The notes: generated by a model not told the origin, from the sequence alone. A DNA stretch of 64,000 nucleotides from Lunularia cruciata (GCA_948567375.1 OX419763.1:1054001-1118000), one strand, 5' to 3'. Shown: positions 11,583-21,912, counted from the first letter of the stretch. Numbers and translations: made by a program.

Positions 11583-12044
11583 GAAGCAAATCAAGAAGAA
11601 GCTTTCCAGGTATTGAAGAAGAAACTGGTTGAAGCACCAGTCATGAGGACCCCAAATTGGGACGTCCCTTTTCATGTGTATGTGGACACTTTGTCCATGG
11701 CCATCGGAGTCATCTTAAGTCAGAAGGACGAGAAGAAGGACTACCCGGTGTATTATGCCAACCGACAACTTTCAGTTTTTGAAAAGAACTATTCGACGAC
11801 TGAAAGAGAAGCACTTGGAATGGTGTATGCTTGCAAGAAATTTTGTCATTATTTGTTGGGGTATGAGTTTGTCTTCTATGTGGACCATTACGCATTGCAA
11901 CATTTGGTCAAGAAGGCAAATTTATTGGGACGAATTGCAAGATGGATCTTGTTGTTACAAGAGTTCACATATGCTGTACAAGTAAGGAAGGGAGCTTCGC
12001 ATTCAAATGCGGACTTCCTGTCCAGGTTAGAAACTCAAGACTAG
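11583..12044 (+). pseudogene. RNase H domain (A-1)
   Basis: This continues the RT frame. The four acidic catalytic positions are visible: Asp in HVYVDTLSMAIG, Glu in TTEREALGM, Asp in FYVDHYALQ and Asp in SHSNADFLSRLE. It would degrade the RNA strand of the RNA/DNA hybrid. The frame ends at a TAG (12042-12044) that is CAA in the copy near 30200, so the stop is a C to T change rather than a natural end. Confidence 0.88.
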
Positions 12045-13416
12045 GAGTGGGAAATTGACGATCGGTTCCCTGACAAAGAGTTGTATCACTTATCAGCAAT
12101 GCGAAGTACAAGGTATGCAGCTGAATATAATTATCTGAATACTCTCCATTGTCTTGAGGGATGGACCCGGAACAGCGGGCAGTCTTTCTCAGGAAAATGG
12201 GGCCATACCAGCTTAAACACAACATTTTATTTAAGATGGGTGAAGACGAAGTACTTCGGCGATGCTTGGAGTCATACGAAGTAGGAGGAGTAATTGAATA
12301 TTTACACTCCAAAGCATCGGGAGGACACTATGCTCTGAAGAATACTGTAAAGAAAATCCTTTCGGCAGGGTATTGGTGGCCTACAATGTACAAAAATGTA
12401 CATGCTCATATCTGAAGCTGTGATGCTTGTCAGAGAACGGGGAAGCTGACGGCTACTTCTCAATGGCCTTTGAGACCAATTTTGCCTTTGGCCCCATTTG
12501 AGAAATGGGGGATTGATTTTGTGGGTCCCATTCAACCAGTGACCCGAGTCACAAGAAAGCAATACATTTTGGTTTGCACTGACTATGCTACCAAGATGGT
12601 CGAAGCGGAAGCAACTCGCAGAGATGATGCTGAAACTGTGGCGGAATTCTTCTTTGAAAACATCATCTCCCGATATGGGTGTCCTCTGGAATTGGTCAGT
12701 GACCGAGGAACACATTTTTTGAACTCTATAATGGAGGCGTTAACCAAGTACTTTCAGATTAAACATCCGAAGACGACTCTTATGACCCAAAAACAAATGG
12801 CTTAACGGAAAAAGCGAATGGGTTACTTTGTAAAATTTTGAATAAGGTGACTATCAATTATGCCTATGATTGGGATGCAAAATTACCAGCCGCGTTGTGT
12901 GCATATCGAATGACAGAGAAGATTACAACCAAACAAACTCCATACTTCTTGACATATGGCTTGCATCCCATACTGCCAGTTGAATTTGAAGTTCCAACAT
13001 ATTGGGTTCTTTGCAAAGAACAAATGTCGGAAGAAGAAAGTCAGGATCTGCGGATTCATCAACTGATGTGGTTAGAAGAGAAACGAGACAATGCAATGCA
13101 AACCACGAAAGAAGTACAAGCATAGAGGAAAGTAAGGCACGATAAGAAAATCAAGCCTGTGACTGTACGAGAAGGGGATTTGGTTTTGTTATATGACAAT
13201 CACCAAATATTTTTTCCAAGCAAGTTGCATTTGAGATGGATGGGTCCCTATCGAGTTCTTCATCTTTACGAAAATGGGTCTATGCAGCTCGTAGACTTGG
13301 AAGGTAATCCTTTTGCCACTCGAGTAAACGGGTGGAGAGTTTGGAGATATTGGACCATAGACTCGGAAGTTTCTAAGACACCCGAGGTCTATGTTCACGG
13401 GGATGCTCACATTTGA
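12045..13416 (+). pseudogene. Integrase (A-1)
   Basis: An HHCC-type zinc-binding region (GGHYALKNTVKKILSAGYWW ... CDACQ) is followed by the catalytic core with Asp in FEKWGIDFVGPI, Asp in LVSDRGTHFLN, and after a frame shift near 12785 the Glu codon at 12808-12810. The C-terminal part has YFLTYGLHPILPVEFEVPTY and the GPY-type block LRWMGPYRVLHLYENGS, ending at the stop 13414-13416 inside the purine tract. No chromodomain follows. Two frame shifts and an internal stop (about 12415) disable it. Confidence 0.9.
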
Positions 13417-13427
13417 GGGAGGGGGTA
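13414..13427 (+). other. Polypurine tract (A-1)
   Basis: TGAGGGAGGGGGTA lies immediately before the 3' LTR start at 13428. This is the expected plus-strand primer position and fixes the 3' LTR boundary. It overlaps the integrase stop codon. Confidence 0.8.
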
Positions 13428-13540
13428 TGTGGTGCCCACATTTTTTGTTTTTCTTCAAAATAAAGGAGAAGAAGTGTATAGAGAAGTCGGATTGCATCTG
13501 TATGGCTGAAGAAGGTGAAGAAAAGAGTCTTCGGGATGAA

Positions 13541-13564
13541 ACCCAAAGTAACATGACTTTGGGT
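13541..13564 (+). promoter_or_regulatory. U3 inverted repeat ACCCAAAGT / ACTTTGGGT
   Basis: Perfect 9-base arms (13541-13549 and 13556-13564) separated by six bases, inside a cluster of CCCAAAGT, CCCGAGG and CAAAG-type words between the LTR start and the TATA box. A degraded version is at the same place in the 5' LTR. A transcription-factor site is an inference. Confidence 0.4.
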
Positions 13565-13813
13565 CATAAGGCAAAGTACTCGGAAATGCCCTACCAGCAT
13601 ACAACCCAAAGTAAATTGTCTTTGTATCAGGGGGAGCTCAACCCGAGGCAAAGACAGTCTAACAACCTTTCATCGGGGCGAGAAATTCAAGAAGGGGCCG
13701 TTTAAAACTAGCGGCTCATACGCGTGAAGGTTGATTGACAATGACGGGTGCATGCTGGATGTGTGATTTCTCGGTAGAAACTCAAAGTGACGGAAGACAA
13801 AGAAGCGCAACTC

Positions 13814-13820
13814 TATAAAA
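13814..13820 (+). promoter_or_regulatory. LTR TATA box
   Basis: TATAAAA 27 bp upstream of the LTR-ORF ATG at 13841. With the usual 25-35 bp distance, RNA would start at or within a few bases of that ATG, so the true initiator might be the next in-frame Met at 13979. Confidence 0.7.
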
Positions 13821-13840
13821 ATTGAACTTGCGATGACGAA

Positions 13841-16384
13841 ATGTCAAGTAATTTTCCTTCGCCACTGAGAAGTTGTCTTGCAGGTGATCGAGGAAAGGGA
13901 AATAAAGTTGGAATTGTGTTAGTGCACAAGGGAGAAGTCGCGAGAGTGAAATTGAGAGGGAGTGAGAAGGTAGAAGAGATGGGAGGAGGGAAGAAGAACT
14001 CCAAATTTGCAGTGAGAAATCATGCAATTTGGAGGTTAGACGTGATAGCAAGGATCGAAGTCTTGAGCCGACTTTGGATCACATTTTTGGCATGGAACTG
14101 GAATGTAAGTTTTCCAAGATTCATGACAGAAATCATTGAGAGTAAGTGTCACGATGGACCCGAGGAAGAGGGGAAGAGAGGAAATCCGGCTTGCTGGATA
14201 GAGTCGGATTGGAGACTTATTCTCGGGAAGGAAGCAGGCTCGGAGCAAGGAGCCACGTTCTTGGGAAAGGGAGAGATAGCTCAAGAGACCCAGGAGGTGA
14301 GGGATGCCTTCTCGTCAAAATGGACGAAGAATGGGTACAAGGTTGAGAGCTACAAAGACCCTGTGAAGAGAGGGATCGTGAGTGCTCTGATGGCTATCCT
14401 GAAGCCAGAGAGAACCACTTATGTGATGAAACACCAAGCAGTGTTCTTCCATAAGTTGTTTGCAAGAGAACCAATCAATTGGGCGAGTTGTTTTCACCGG
14501 AGAACAAGGCAGATGGTGTGGAATTTGCAGGATAAGTCACCTCCACACTACATTGTGCCATTTGCAGCACACTTCTACCTCAGGCTCAACTTGCTGAACT
14601 CGGTGGAGCGGGCTTGGATGGTGTTGCACTTCCATCCTGATGTGCGAAAGGAGGTCGATGTCAAGGAGCAGCAATACATCTTGCAAATCAAGAGCACCGA
14701 CGACTACTATGCAAAGACAGGGAAGAATGTGGAGGTTGCAATACGTACCCCGACGAAGAAGAGAGGTCGGCAAGGTGAAGCCGAAGAAAGCAAGAAACCA
14801 CAGAAGATGCAGAGAAGTAACCCGAGGCAAGGTATGGTGGTAATTGAGTTGGAGGATGAAGACTCAGAAAGAGATGCCGAGCTCAAAAATGAAGACTCGG
14901 AACACAAGGAGGAGCCTGAGCTAACGTTGCAGAGTGGAAGTACGAGTAGCGATAGTGATGAAGGTGGAGAGATGACATTGGCGCCAGCGGCTGAAGAATA
15001 CAAAGAAGAAGTGCAAGCCGAGTTGGAAGCCAAAGACAATACACAGTTGGAAGATGAAGTAACTGTGCCAGAGGAGAAGAAAATTGCAGTACAGCAAGGA
15101 GTTTGCTCGAGACGTAAGGCAAGGTGTGATGCGGGGCCAAGTAAGGCAAAAGAAGAGGTAAGTGAAAGCTCAGGAAGTGAGGCGTCGATTCCAATACAAA
15201 GACTGCAGAGAAGAAGGCAAGTATTGGGAGAACACGAAGTGAGAAGAAAGACCACTCTACGGGAGGAAGTAGTTGCCAGTGATGGAGTGGAGTACCTGCA
15301 AGAGATCGTGTGCCCATTGTTGGTGAAGTTGGAGCACAAGAAGAAGGAGATGCAGTCAACTTGTCCAGAGGTAAAGATTGTATTGCAGGTGTTGGCAAGA
15401 TTAGAAGAAGAGAACTTGGAGTTGAAGAAGAGTGTAACCCGAGGTGAGGAGGAAAGGGAAGTACTGCAAGCGGAGGCAATAGAGAGAAGTAAGTTATCGA
15501 GAGGATCTTGTGAAGAAGAGTGACCTAGCAAGGGAGAGACAAGTAGTGGAGTATGAAATCTTGAAGCAGCAGTTTGTTGATTCAAGAGTAGAAGTAATCC
15601 ATGCTATGGCGAGAGTAGCAGCAAAGGATCAGGAGCTCGATAGGGTGATGGAGAGTGTAGAAGAGAAGAAACAACTCTGGCAAAGAGAGTTGGCAGCAAG
15701 ATATAGAGAAGAAGAGCGATTACGAGAGTTACTTCGTAATCAGGAGGAGAAGGTTGTACAAAAGGAGAAGGAGAAGGAGACCGTAAAAGCCGAGTTCAAG
15801 GCAGAGTTGGCGATGTACCAAGAGGACTGGCTTGCAGATCGAGAACAAGAAAGGAAGACAAGGTTGGAGCCATTGAAGGAGATTGTCCTCCGGATAAATG
15901 CAATGTTGAGTACAGAAGCAAGCGTTCGGATTGAAGAAGCAAGACTGCACAAGTTGAAGTTGTTGGTGCAGGAGACGAGGCGAAGACAAGCAAAGGATAC
16001 AAATATGACTGCTTTGTTGATTAGTCTCAGAACCCGGGTAGACAGAAAGATTTTAGAGGTAGAGGATAACATTTCAATTAGATTAGACTTAGTGAAAATA
16101 GAGTTTGAAAAACTTCGGAGGGATGTTAGAGCAAAACCCGAAGTAGATAACATAGGAGTCCAAATGTCTTTGGAGTTACCATTAGAGACATTAGAGAAGA
16201 GTGGGTCAGGAGATAATGAGTTAGATAGATTACCCACAATGCAATTTCAGATCAGGAAAGAGAATTGCTGGAATTGGTAGATGAAGTAGGAGATATGAAA
16301 CCCGAGGATAGAGTATTAGGAAGTAAATTTACTTTGGGTTTGGGTTTGAAAGCCGAAGAAGAAGTGGACATCGGATCGGATTAG
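13841..16384 (+). pseudogene. LTR-ORF, best copy (unknown coiled-coil protein)
   Basis: 560 codons are open from 13841 to 15523; after a roughly 34-bp deletion the frame continues at 15510-16280, and a second shift leads to the tail ending VDIGSD at 16384. Regions: 1-60 basic with GGGKKNSKF; 65-300 globular and aromatic-rich (TFLAWNWNVSFPRFM, WIESDWRLILGKEA, YKVESYKDPVKRGI, PERTTYVMKHQAVFFHKLF, PFAAHFYLRLNLL, HFHPDVRKE); 300-470 acidic and Ser-rich; 470-790 long coiled coil; acidic end. I see no catalytic motif, zinc knuckle, signal peptide or membrane segment, and cannot name the family. It is neither gag nor pol, which lie downstream of the primer site. Confidence 0.8.
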
Positions 16385-17176
16385 AAACCGATTTGAGATT
16401 TGAAGGGGCAGATATGAAGAGGTGCATTGTCATTTCAGATCTGTTGGGTAGAAGAGTTGTTGTAGAACGGTATAGTTGTTAGAATTGTCGATTGCTTCAC
16501 TATTTAAGAGTGGCATTCGCAGTATCATGTTGTTTAGTGCTCATTATTTCTGAGAATAGATATAGCAAAGTGCTGTGAAGTAGTGCTCATCGCCTGAGCT
16601 TGATTCCAAGTATCAACTTTGTTTTGTGTTTGTGAGTGTTTGGAGAAATTCGAAGTGCAAGTCAGTGTGTTTGTTGGATTTTGGATTCCACAGCCTTGAT
16701 CTTCATTCTGTGTGTTTGATCCTGAGTGAAGTGCAATCGGAGCAATGCCTTGACAGATCTGAGAGGAATTGTAGTGTTGGTAGTATTTTGCATTTGTGAG
16801 TGTAGTGCGAAGTTGATGTGAAGCAATTTTGATCAAGGAAGTTGTGCCTTCAGTGGAGGGGTAGAACACAATTCTGAGGCGAAATCATTTTGCAGTGAAG
16901 TGCCGTTTTTGGGAGAGCCTGAATCATCACAATCAAGATTGTTTGGAAAGATTTGATGGAGTTGTGATTATGAAGTGTGAATTCGTGACAAGACTGCAAA
17001 TCAGTGCTTGTTACTCTCTTCTGGGTGTGGTTTCTACCTGAGAGATTAAAGACGCAACCGAGAAGAACTGAAATTATTACTTTGCTTCATATTTGACTAA
17101 TTCTGACTCGTATCTTTGCGGGAACAAACTTTACTTACCCGATTACCGCAAAAGTGATATTTGCCGGGTTGTCACA

Positions 17177-19589
17177 CCTCGAGAGTGCTTTGCCTTCAAC
17201 TCTTTGCGGTACATCTTCAACTCATCTTCGTACTCAGTAGCGAGCATCTTCTTCTACTCCGCATATTGTGTACTCTGTAACTCAGCATTTCATACCAGCT
17301 CTCATAATCGTCCTTCTTCTTCATGCCTGACCGCTAACTCCCTATGCCATGCTTGATCCTTCCTAGCTGCACTGTTCTTCAAGCTGTCTAACTCCTGCTC
17401 CATTATTGCTGCCATCACCTTCAAATGAATATTCTCGATGCGCACATCACTCACTTCCTCCTTCAGTTTGCTCAGCCACATTGCCAGCTCCTTCAATTCT
17501 CATGCTTGCTTCTGCAGTTCTTTCCCTCTTGACTTGCAGCTCTCTTGTAACATCTCAAAAGCCTTCTTCTTCAAGACTTCCTCTCTCTGAAGTTCCCCAA
17601 TTTCTTCATTTCTTTGGACTTGTTGCTCCTGCAACCCCTTAACTTCACTCAACACATGCTTCAGCACCTGCAACTCATTCATCCCCTTTCTACGATCTTG
17701 GGGAATTACATTCCGATGCTCCTTTAGTAGCTCTAGCAATGGTGTGACAACCTTTGTTAGATATAGTATCACACCAAAGTTATCTTTATCTTTGTTGCCG
17801 TCTTTGCTTCAGTCTTCTTCATTGGCTCCTTCTGCCAAAGTCGTGATCTTCGTATCTTCAAAGACACCGCATCTGAACTCTCTTTTCCTTTACTGATTGA
17901 ACTCGGCCCAGCAGGATACTCCTCCTTTTCCTTTGGTCTTTGCTTATTCACCACCATGGCTACGCAATGCCTCGTTGTTCCGGGGTACTCTGTCAATCAT
18001 CGCATGACAAGCTTCACTGACCCCCACCAATTGTTGAACCTCAAGATCCCCCTCACTATCACTTCCAGAATCCTCACTTTTTAAGGTGAGTTCATCCTCT
18101 TCGGACTCCTCTCCTTGCGAGTCGGTTTCTTCTTCAGACTCTGATTCCGATGATACTTCTCTCACCATCTTCTTATTTTGCACAACCAGTCTTTGAGTCT
18201 TCCTTTGAGCTGGAGGCGACTTTGCCTCTTTGGGTTTATTGCACTTCTTTGTCTTCGGACTTGTGACTTCTTCCATCTTCCATTGTCTTGTCTTCAAGAA
18301 GTGCTCATCATTGGCTTGCAGGTGTATCATATACTGTTGCTCTTCTTCATCTGCTTCACGTCTTAAGTCAGGATGGAAATGGGACACCATGCGATGCCGC
18401 TCCTCTATTGTTAGCAAGTTCAACCCAAAGTAGAAGTGTGCTGCAAATGGTGCAAAATAATGGGGAGGTGAACTTGCCAATTGATTACCATCTACCTTGT
18501 TCGGTGGTGAAAACACTTCGCCCAATTCACCTTTACCCCTGCAAACATCTGGTGGAAGAAGACCGCTTGCTGCATGTTCACGTAATTTGTTCATTCTGGC
18601 TTGAACATGGCTATCATTGCCCCCACAATACTTCTCCTAATCGGGTCCCGATAGGACTCCACCTTGTAGCCATTTGTGGTTCTCGGAGCAAAGAAAGAGT
18701 TTCAAATTTCTGCCGTCTCTTCTGCAGCATCACAGTTCTGATAGAAGGTGATCCCCGTTGGTTCTCTTGCTTCTTTCCCCAATACTAACCTCCAATCCGA
18801 CTCAGTCCATTGAGCTGGATTTCCTCTCTTCCCTTCAACTTCGGGACCCTCCTCACAATTACTGGCAGTTATCTCTGCCATCACTCTTGGGAAACTGAAA
18901 TTCCAGTTCCATGCTAAAAACATAATACAAAGCCTATTCAAGACTTCAATTCTGGCTACTACATCTAACCTACAAATTGCAAACCTTCGCACCGCCAGAG
19001 CATTTGTGACTTTCTTTGCCATGATCTGCTCTCTTGTTCTTTGACACTAAAAGACAATGCCCTCTTGGATGAGACACTCTAACCTCTTTTGGGTTTTGGA
19101 AAATTTCACTCTCAATCGGCTTCCAGACACACATTACTATAGGACGACTACTCAAAGGAATTGGAAATTTACTTAGCATATTCAACTTGTCCCTGTGCAA
19201 TCGCAATCTTATATTACCCCAAATTGCAGTCATTCTTTAGTCAATTTCAAGTTCAACCTCCCGTCTTCTTTGTGTTGATGTACGATCACTATCAAGACAT
19301 GCTTCTTCTACCTCTACCGTTTCTTGAAGTGTACTTTCTTGCCACGTACCAAGGTTGTTAGATGGTCTTCGTATCACCTGTGCCTTCCGACCCGAAGGCG
19401 GTGCTCATTGGAATTTTTTCCGTCGTACCCTTCTTTTGAGTACCTCCATCATTGGATCCAATCTTGCCTTCTTCGGATTTCCTCCAAAGTCACTTCTGTC
19501 CATTCTTCTTTTGCAATTTGGCTTTCTGTGCTTACTTCTTCCCTCAAACGCTAATAAACAAAAAAAAAACAAAAAATGTGGGCACCACA
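17177..19589 (-). repeat. Family B LTR, 3'-truncated
   Basis: On the minus strand it begins at 19589 with TGTGGTGCCCACA and a long T-rich run, as in family A, but the rest diverges. It is cut at 17177 by the end of the A-1 3' LTR. Nearly all of it is filled by the family B version of the LTR-ORF. Confidence 0.7.
17302..19233 (-). pseudogene. Family B LTR-ORF
   Basis: Minus-strand pieces in order: an N-terminal PIPLSSRPIVMCVW block with ESEIFQNPKEVRVS (19233-18970); LDVVARIEVLNRLCIMFLAW, then NWNFSFPRVMAEI and WTESDWRLVLGKEA (19022-18702); PFAAHFYFGLNLL and HFHPDLRREADEEEQQYM followed by a Ser/Glu-rich stretch (18594-17944); a Lys-rich link (17996-17769); coiled coil (17772-17302). The same order as the family A protein shows common descent. 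Differences are the extra N-terminal block and a different coiled coil. Three or more frame changes disable it. Function unknown. Confidence 0.7.
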
Positions 19590-21905
19590 GAAGTCGAGTG
19601 CAAGTCAAAAGACTCGGAACAAGAAGAAGAACCTAAGCTCACACTATAGAGTGGAGACACAAGTAGTGATAGTGACAAAGGTGAAGAGATGATGTCGGTA
19701 CCCACAAAAGAAGAAGAAGTCAGGATGGAGATCAAGGAGGAAGGTAACGTGAAGTTAGAAGACAACATGCGAAAGCAGGAGGAGAGAAAAGTTACCATTC
19801 AAAGAGGAGTTTGGTCCAAGTGAAAGGTGAAGTGTGAAGCGGGTCCAAGCAAGGTAAGGGAAGAGGAGAATGCCAGTTTGGGGAGTGAAGCATCTATTCC
19901 GATACGACAACTACAACGAAGAAGGCGAGTATTGAGAGAAAAAGAGGTGAAGAAAGAGATCACTCCGCAAGTTGAAGTAGCCACAAGTGACGGAGTGGAG
20001 TACCTGCAAGAAGTTGTGTGTCTTTTACTAGTAAAGTTGGAACCAAGAAGAAGGAGATGTAGTCAAAGTGTCCGGAGGTGAAGATTGTGTTGCAGGTGTT
20101 AGCCCGATTGGAAGAAGAGAACTCGGAATTGAAGAATAGTATAATCCGAGGAGAGGAGGAAAGGGAAGCACTACGAGTAGAGGCAGTAGTACAGAATCAA
20201 GTGATAGAGAACTTGAAGAGAGAAGCAAGGAATCAAGATGAACTTGTGAAGTAGAGTGACATAGCAAGGGAGAGACAAGTAGCTGAGAATGAGATCTTGA
20301 AGCAGCAATTTGCTGATTCGAGATTAGAGATTATCCATGCTATGGCAAGACTAGCTGAGAAGGAACAAGAGCTCGATAGGGTGATGGAGAGTGTAGAAGA
20401 GAGAAGTAGTTGCGGCAACAAGAGTTGACAATGAGATATAGAGAAGAAGAGAGGTTGCGAGAGTTACTTCACAATCAAGAGGAGAAGATTGGACAGAAGG
20501 AGAAGGAGAAGGAAGTTGTGAAAGCTGAGTTCGAGGCAGAGTTGGCAATGTACCGAGAGGATTGGCTTACAGATCAGGAACGGGAGAGGAAAATGAGACT
20601 GGAGCCATTGAAGGAGATTGTAATTAGGATGAACGCGATGCTGAGTACAGAGGGCAGTGTGCGTATTGAAGAGACGAGGCTGCACGAATTGAAGTTGTTG
20701 GTGCAAGAGATGAGGAAGAGACATGCAAAGGACACCAATTTGAATGCATTGTTGATTAGTCTCGTGTAGATATGAAGATATTGGAGGTAGAAGACAAAAT
20801 CACAATTAGATTAGACTTAGTCAAACTTGAGATAGATAAACTTTGGAAGGATGTCAGAGCAAAACCCGAAGTAGATGAAGTAGGAGTACATATGTCTTTA
20901 GAGTTACCATTGGAGACATTAGAGAAGAGTGGGTTGGGAGATGAGGAGTTAGATAGATTACCCACTAATGAAATTTCAGATCAAGAAAGAGAACTATTAG
21001 ATTTGGTAGAAGATCTAGGAGTTATGAAACCCGAGGAAAGAGTAATAGAAAGTAAAGTTATTTCGGGTTCAGGTTTGAAAGCCAAAAAAGAAGTAGACAT
21101 TGGATCGGATTAGAAACAGAATTGAGATTTGAAGAGGCAGATATGAAGAGGTGCATTATCATTTCGGATCTGTAGGTTTGTAGAGTTATTAGGAAGAGGT
21201 ACATTAGGAAGATAACTATCAATTGCTTCACTATTTAAGAGTGGCATTCGTAGTCTTATGTTGTTCAATGCTCATAATTCTAAGAATAGATAAAGAAAAG
21301 TGTTGTGAAATAGTGCTCGTCGCTTGAGCTTGATTCCAAGTATCAATGTTGTGTCTATGTTTGTGAGTGTGTGGAGAAATTCAAAGTGCAAGTCAGTGTG
21401 CTTGTTGGATGTTGAATTCCATAGCCTTGATCTTCATTCTATGTGTTTGATCTTGAGTGAAGTGCAATTGAAGCAATGCCTTGATAGATCTAAGAGGAAT
21501 TGTACTATTGGTAGTATTTTGCATTTGTGAGTGCAATGCAAAGTTGATGTAAAACAATTTTGATCGAGGAAGTTATGCCTTCAGTGGAGGGGTAGAACAC
21601 AATTTTGAGGTGAAGTCGTTTTGCAGTGAAGTGCCATTTCCGGGAGAGCTTGAATCATCACAATCAAGATTGTTTGGAAAGAATTGAAGGTGTTGTGATT
21701 AAGAAGTGTAAATTTGTGAGGAGGTTGTGAATCAGTGCTTGTTACTCTCTTTTGGGTGTGGTTTCTACCAGAGAGATTAAAGACAACCAAGAAGAACTGA
21801 AACTGTTACTTTGCTTCATATTTGATCAATTCTGACTATTATCTCTATGGGAACAAACTTTACTTACTCGATTACCGCAAAAGTGATATTTGCCAAGTTG
21901 CCACA
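19590..21905 (+). repeat. Family A LTR, 5'-truncated
   Basis: It begins inside the acidic part of the LTR-ORF (equivalent to about 5282 of the A-1 5' LTR) next to the minus-strand family B LTR start, and ends CAAGTTGCCACA just before a primer site. About 1.4 kb of the LTR, including U3 and TATA, is missing. Confidence 0.85.
19599..21113 (+). pseudogene. LTR-ORF C-terminal two thirds
   Basis: Open pieces cover the acidic segment (to 19649), a basic/Ser segment and the VEYLQEVVCLLLVKLEPRRR start of the coiled coil (19827-20081), the coiled coil (20410-20769) and the end (20772-21113) with LDLVKLEIDKLWKDVRAKPE and the terminal VDIGSD. Stops and shifts separate them. It matches the 13841 copy throughout. 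Confidence 0.75.
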
Positions 21906-21912
21906 TGATTTC

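Larger units (their letters stand above)
3871..17176 (+). mobile_element. Ty3/gypsy element A-1 with 3.7-kb coding LTRs
   Basis: A complete LTR retrotransposon layout: 5' LTR 3871-7605, primer site 7613-7630, gag, protease, RT, RNase H, integrase, purine tract 13414-13427, 3' LTR 13428-17176. RT-RNase H-integrase order places it in Ty3/gypsy. A tRNA-Asp-like primer site, FIDDFCVFG in RT, EGILLGHRVSS, and no visible chromodomain suggest the Athila/Tat/Ogre side of the tree; a phylogeny is needed to settle this. The LTRs make up more than half of the 13.3 kb. The flanks (AGCAT before 3871, CCTCG after 17176) show no target-site duplication. Many stops and several shifts make the element non-autonomous today. 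Confidence 0.9.
13428..17176 (+). repeat. 3' LTR of A-1 (3749 bp)
   Basis: It starts TGTGGTGCCCACA right after the purine tract and ends GGGTTGTCACA. It is homologous over its whole length to 3871-7605. It contains U3 (13428 to about 13840), the TATA box and the best-preserved LTR-ORF. It abuts a minus-strand family B LTR fragment without a recognisable target-site duplication. Confidence 0.92.

Noticed and set aside
13159-13416. Chromodomain at the integrase C-terminus
   Set aside because: After the GPY-type block only about 35 residues remain before the stop, with no chromodomain-like aromatic pattern. The G2 copy likewise ends soon after its GPF block.
14707-15585. 292-codon minus-strand open frame opposite the LTR-ORF
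   Set aside because: It is Ser/Leu/Cys-rich and mirrors the Glu/Lys/Arg-rich coiled coil in antisense; equivalent antisense frames appear opposite every coiled-coil copy. A composition shadow, not a gene.
13841-16384. LTR-ORF as an envelope gene, a gag, or the plant mobile-domain protein seen in other retroelements
   Set aside because: No signal peptide or membrane segment, no zinc knuckle or gag-like position, and I cannot align it with the mobile-domain motifs I know. Left as unknown.
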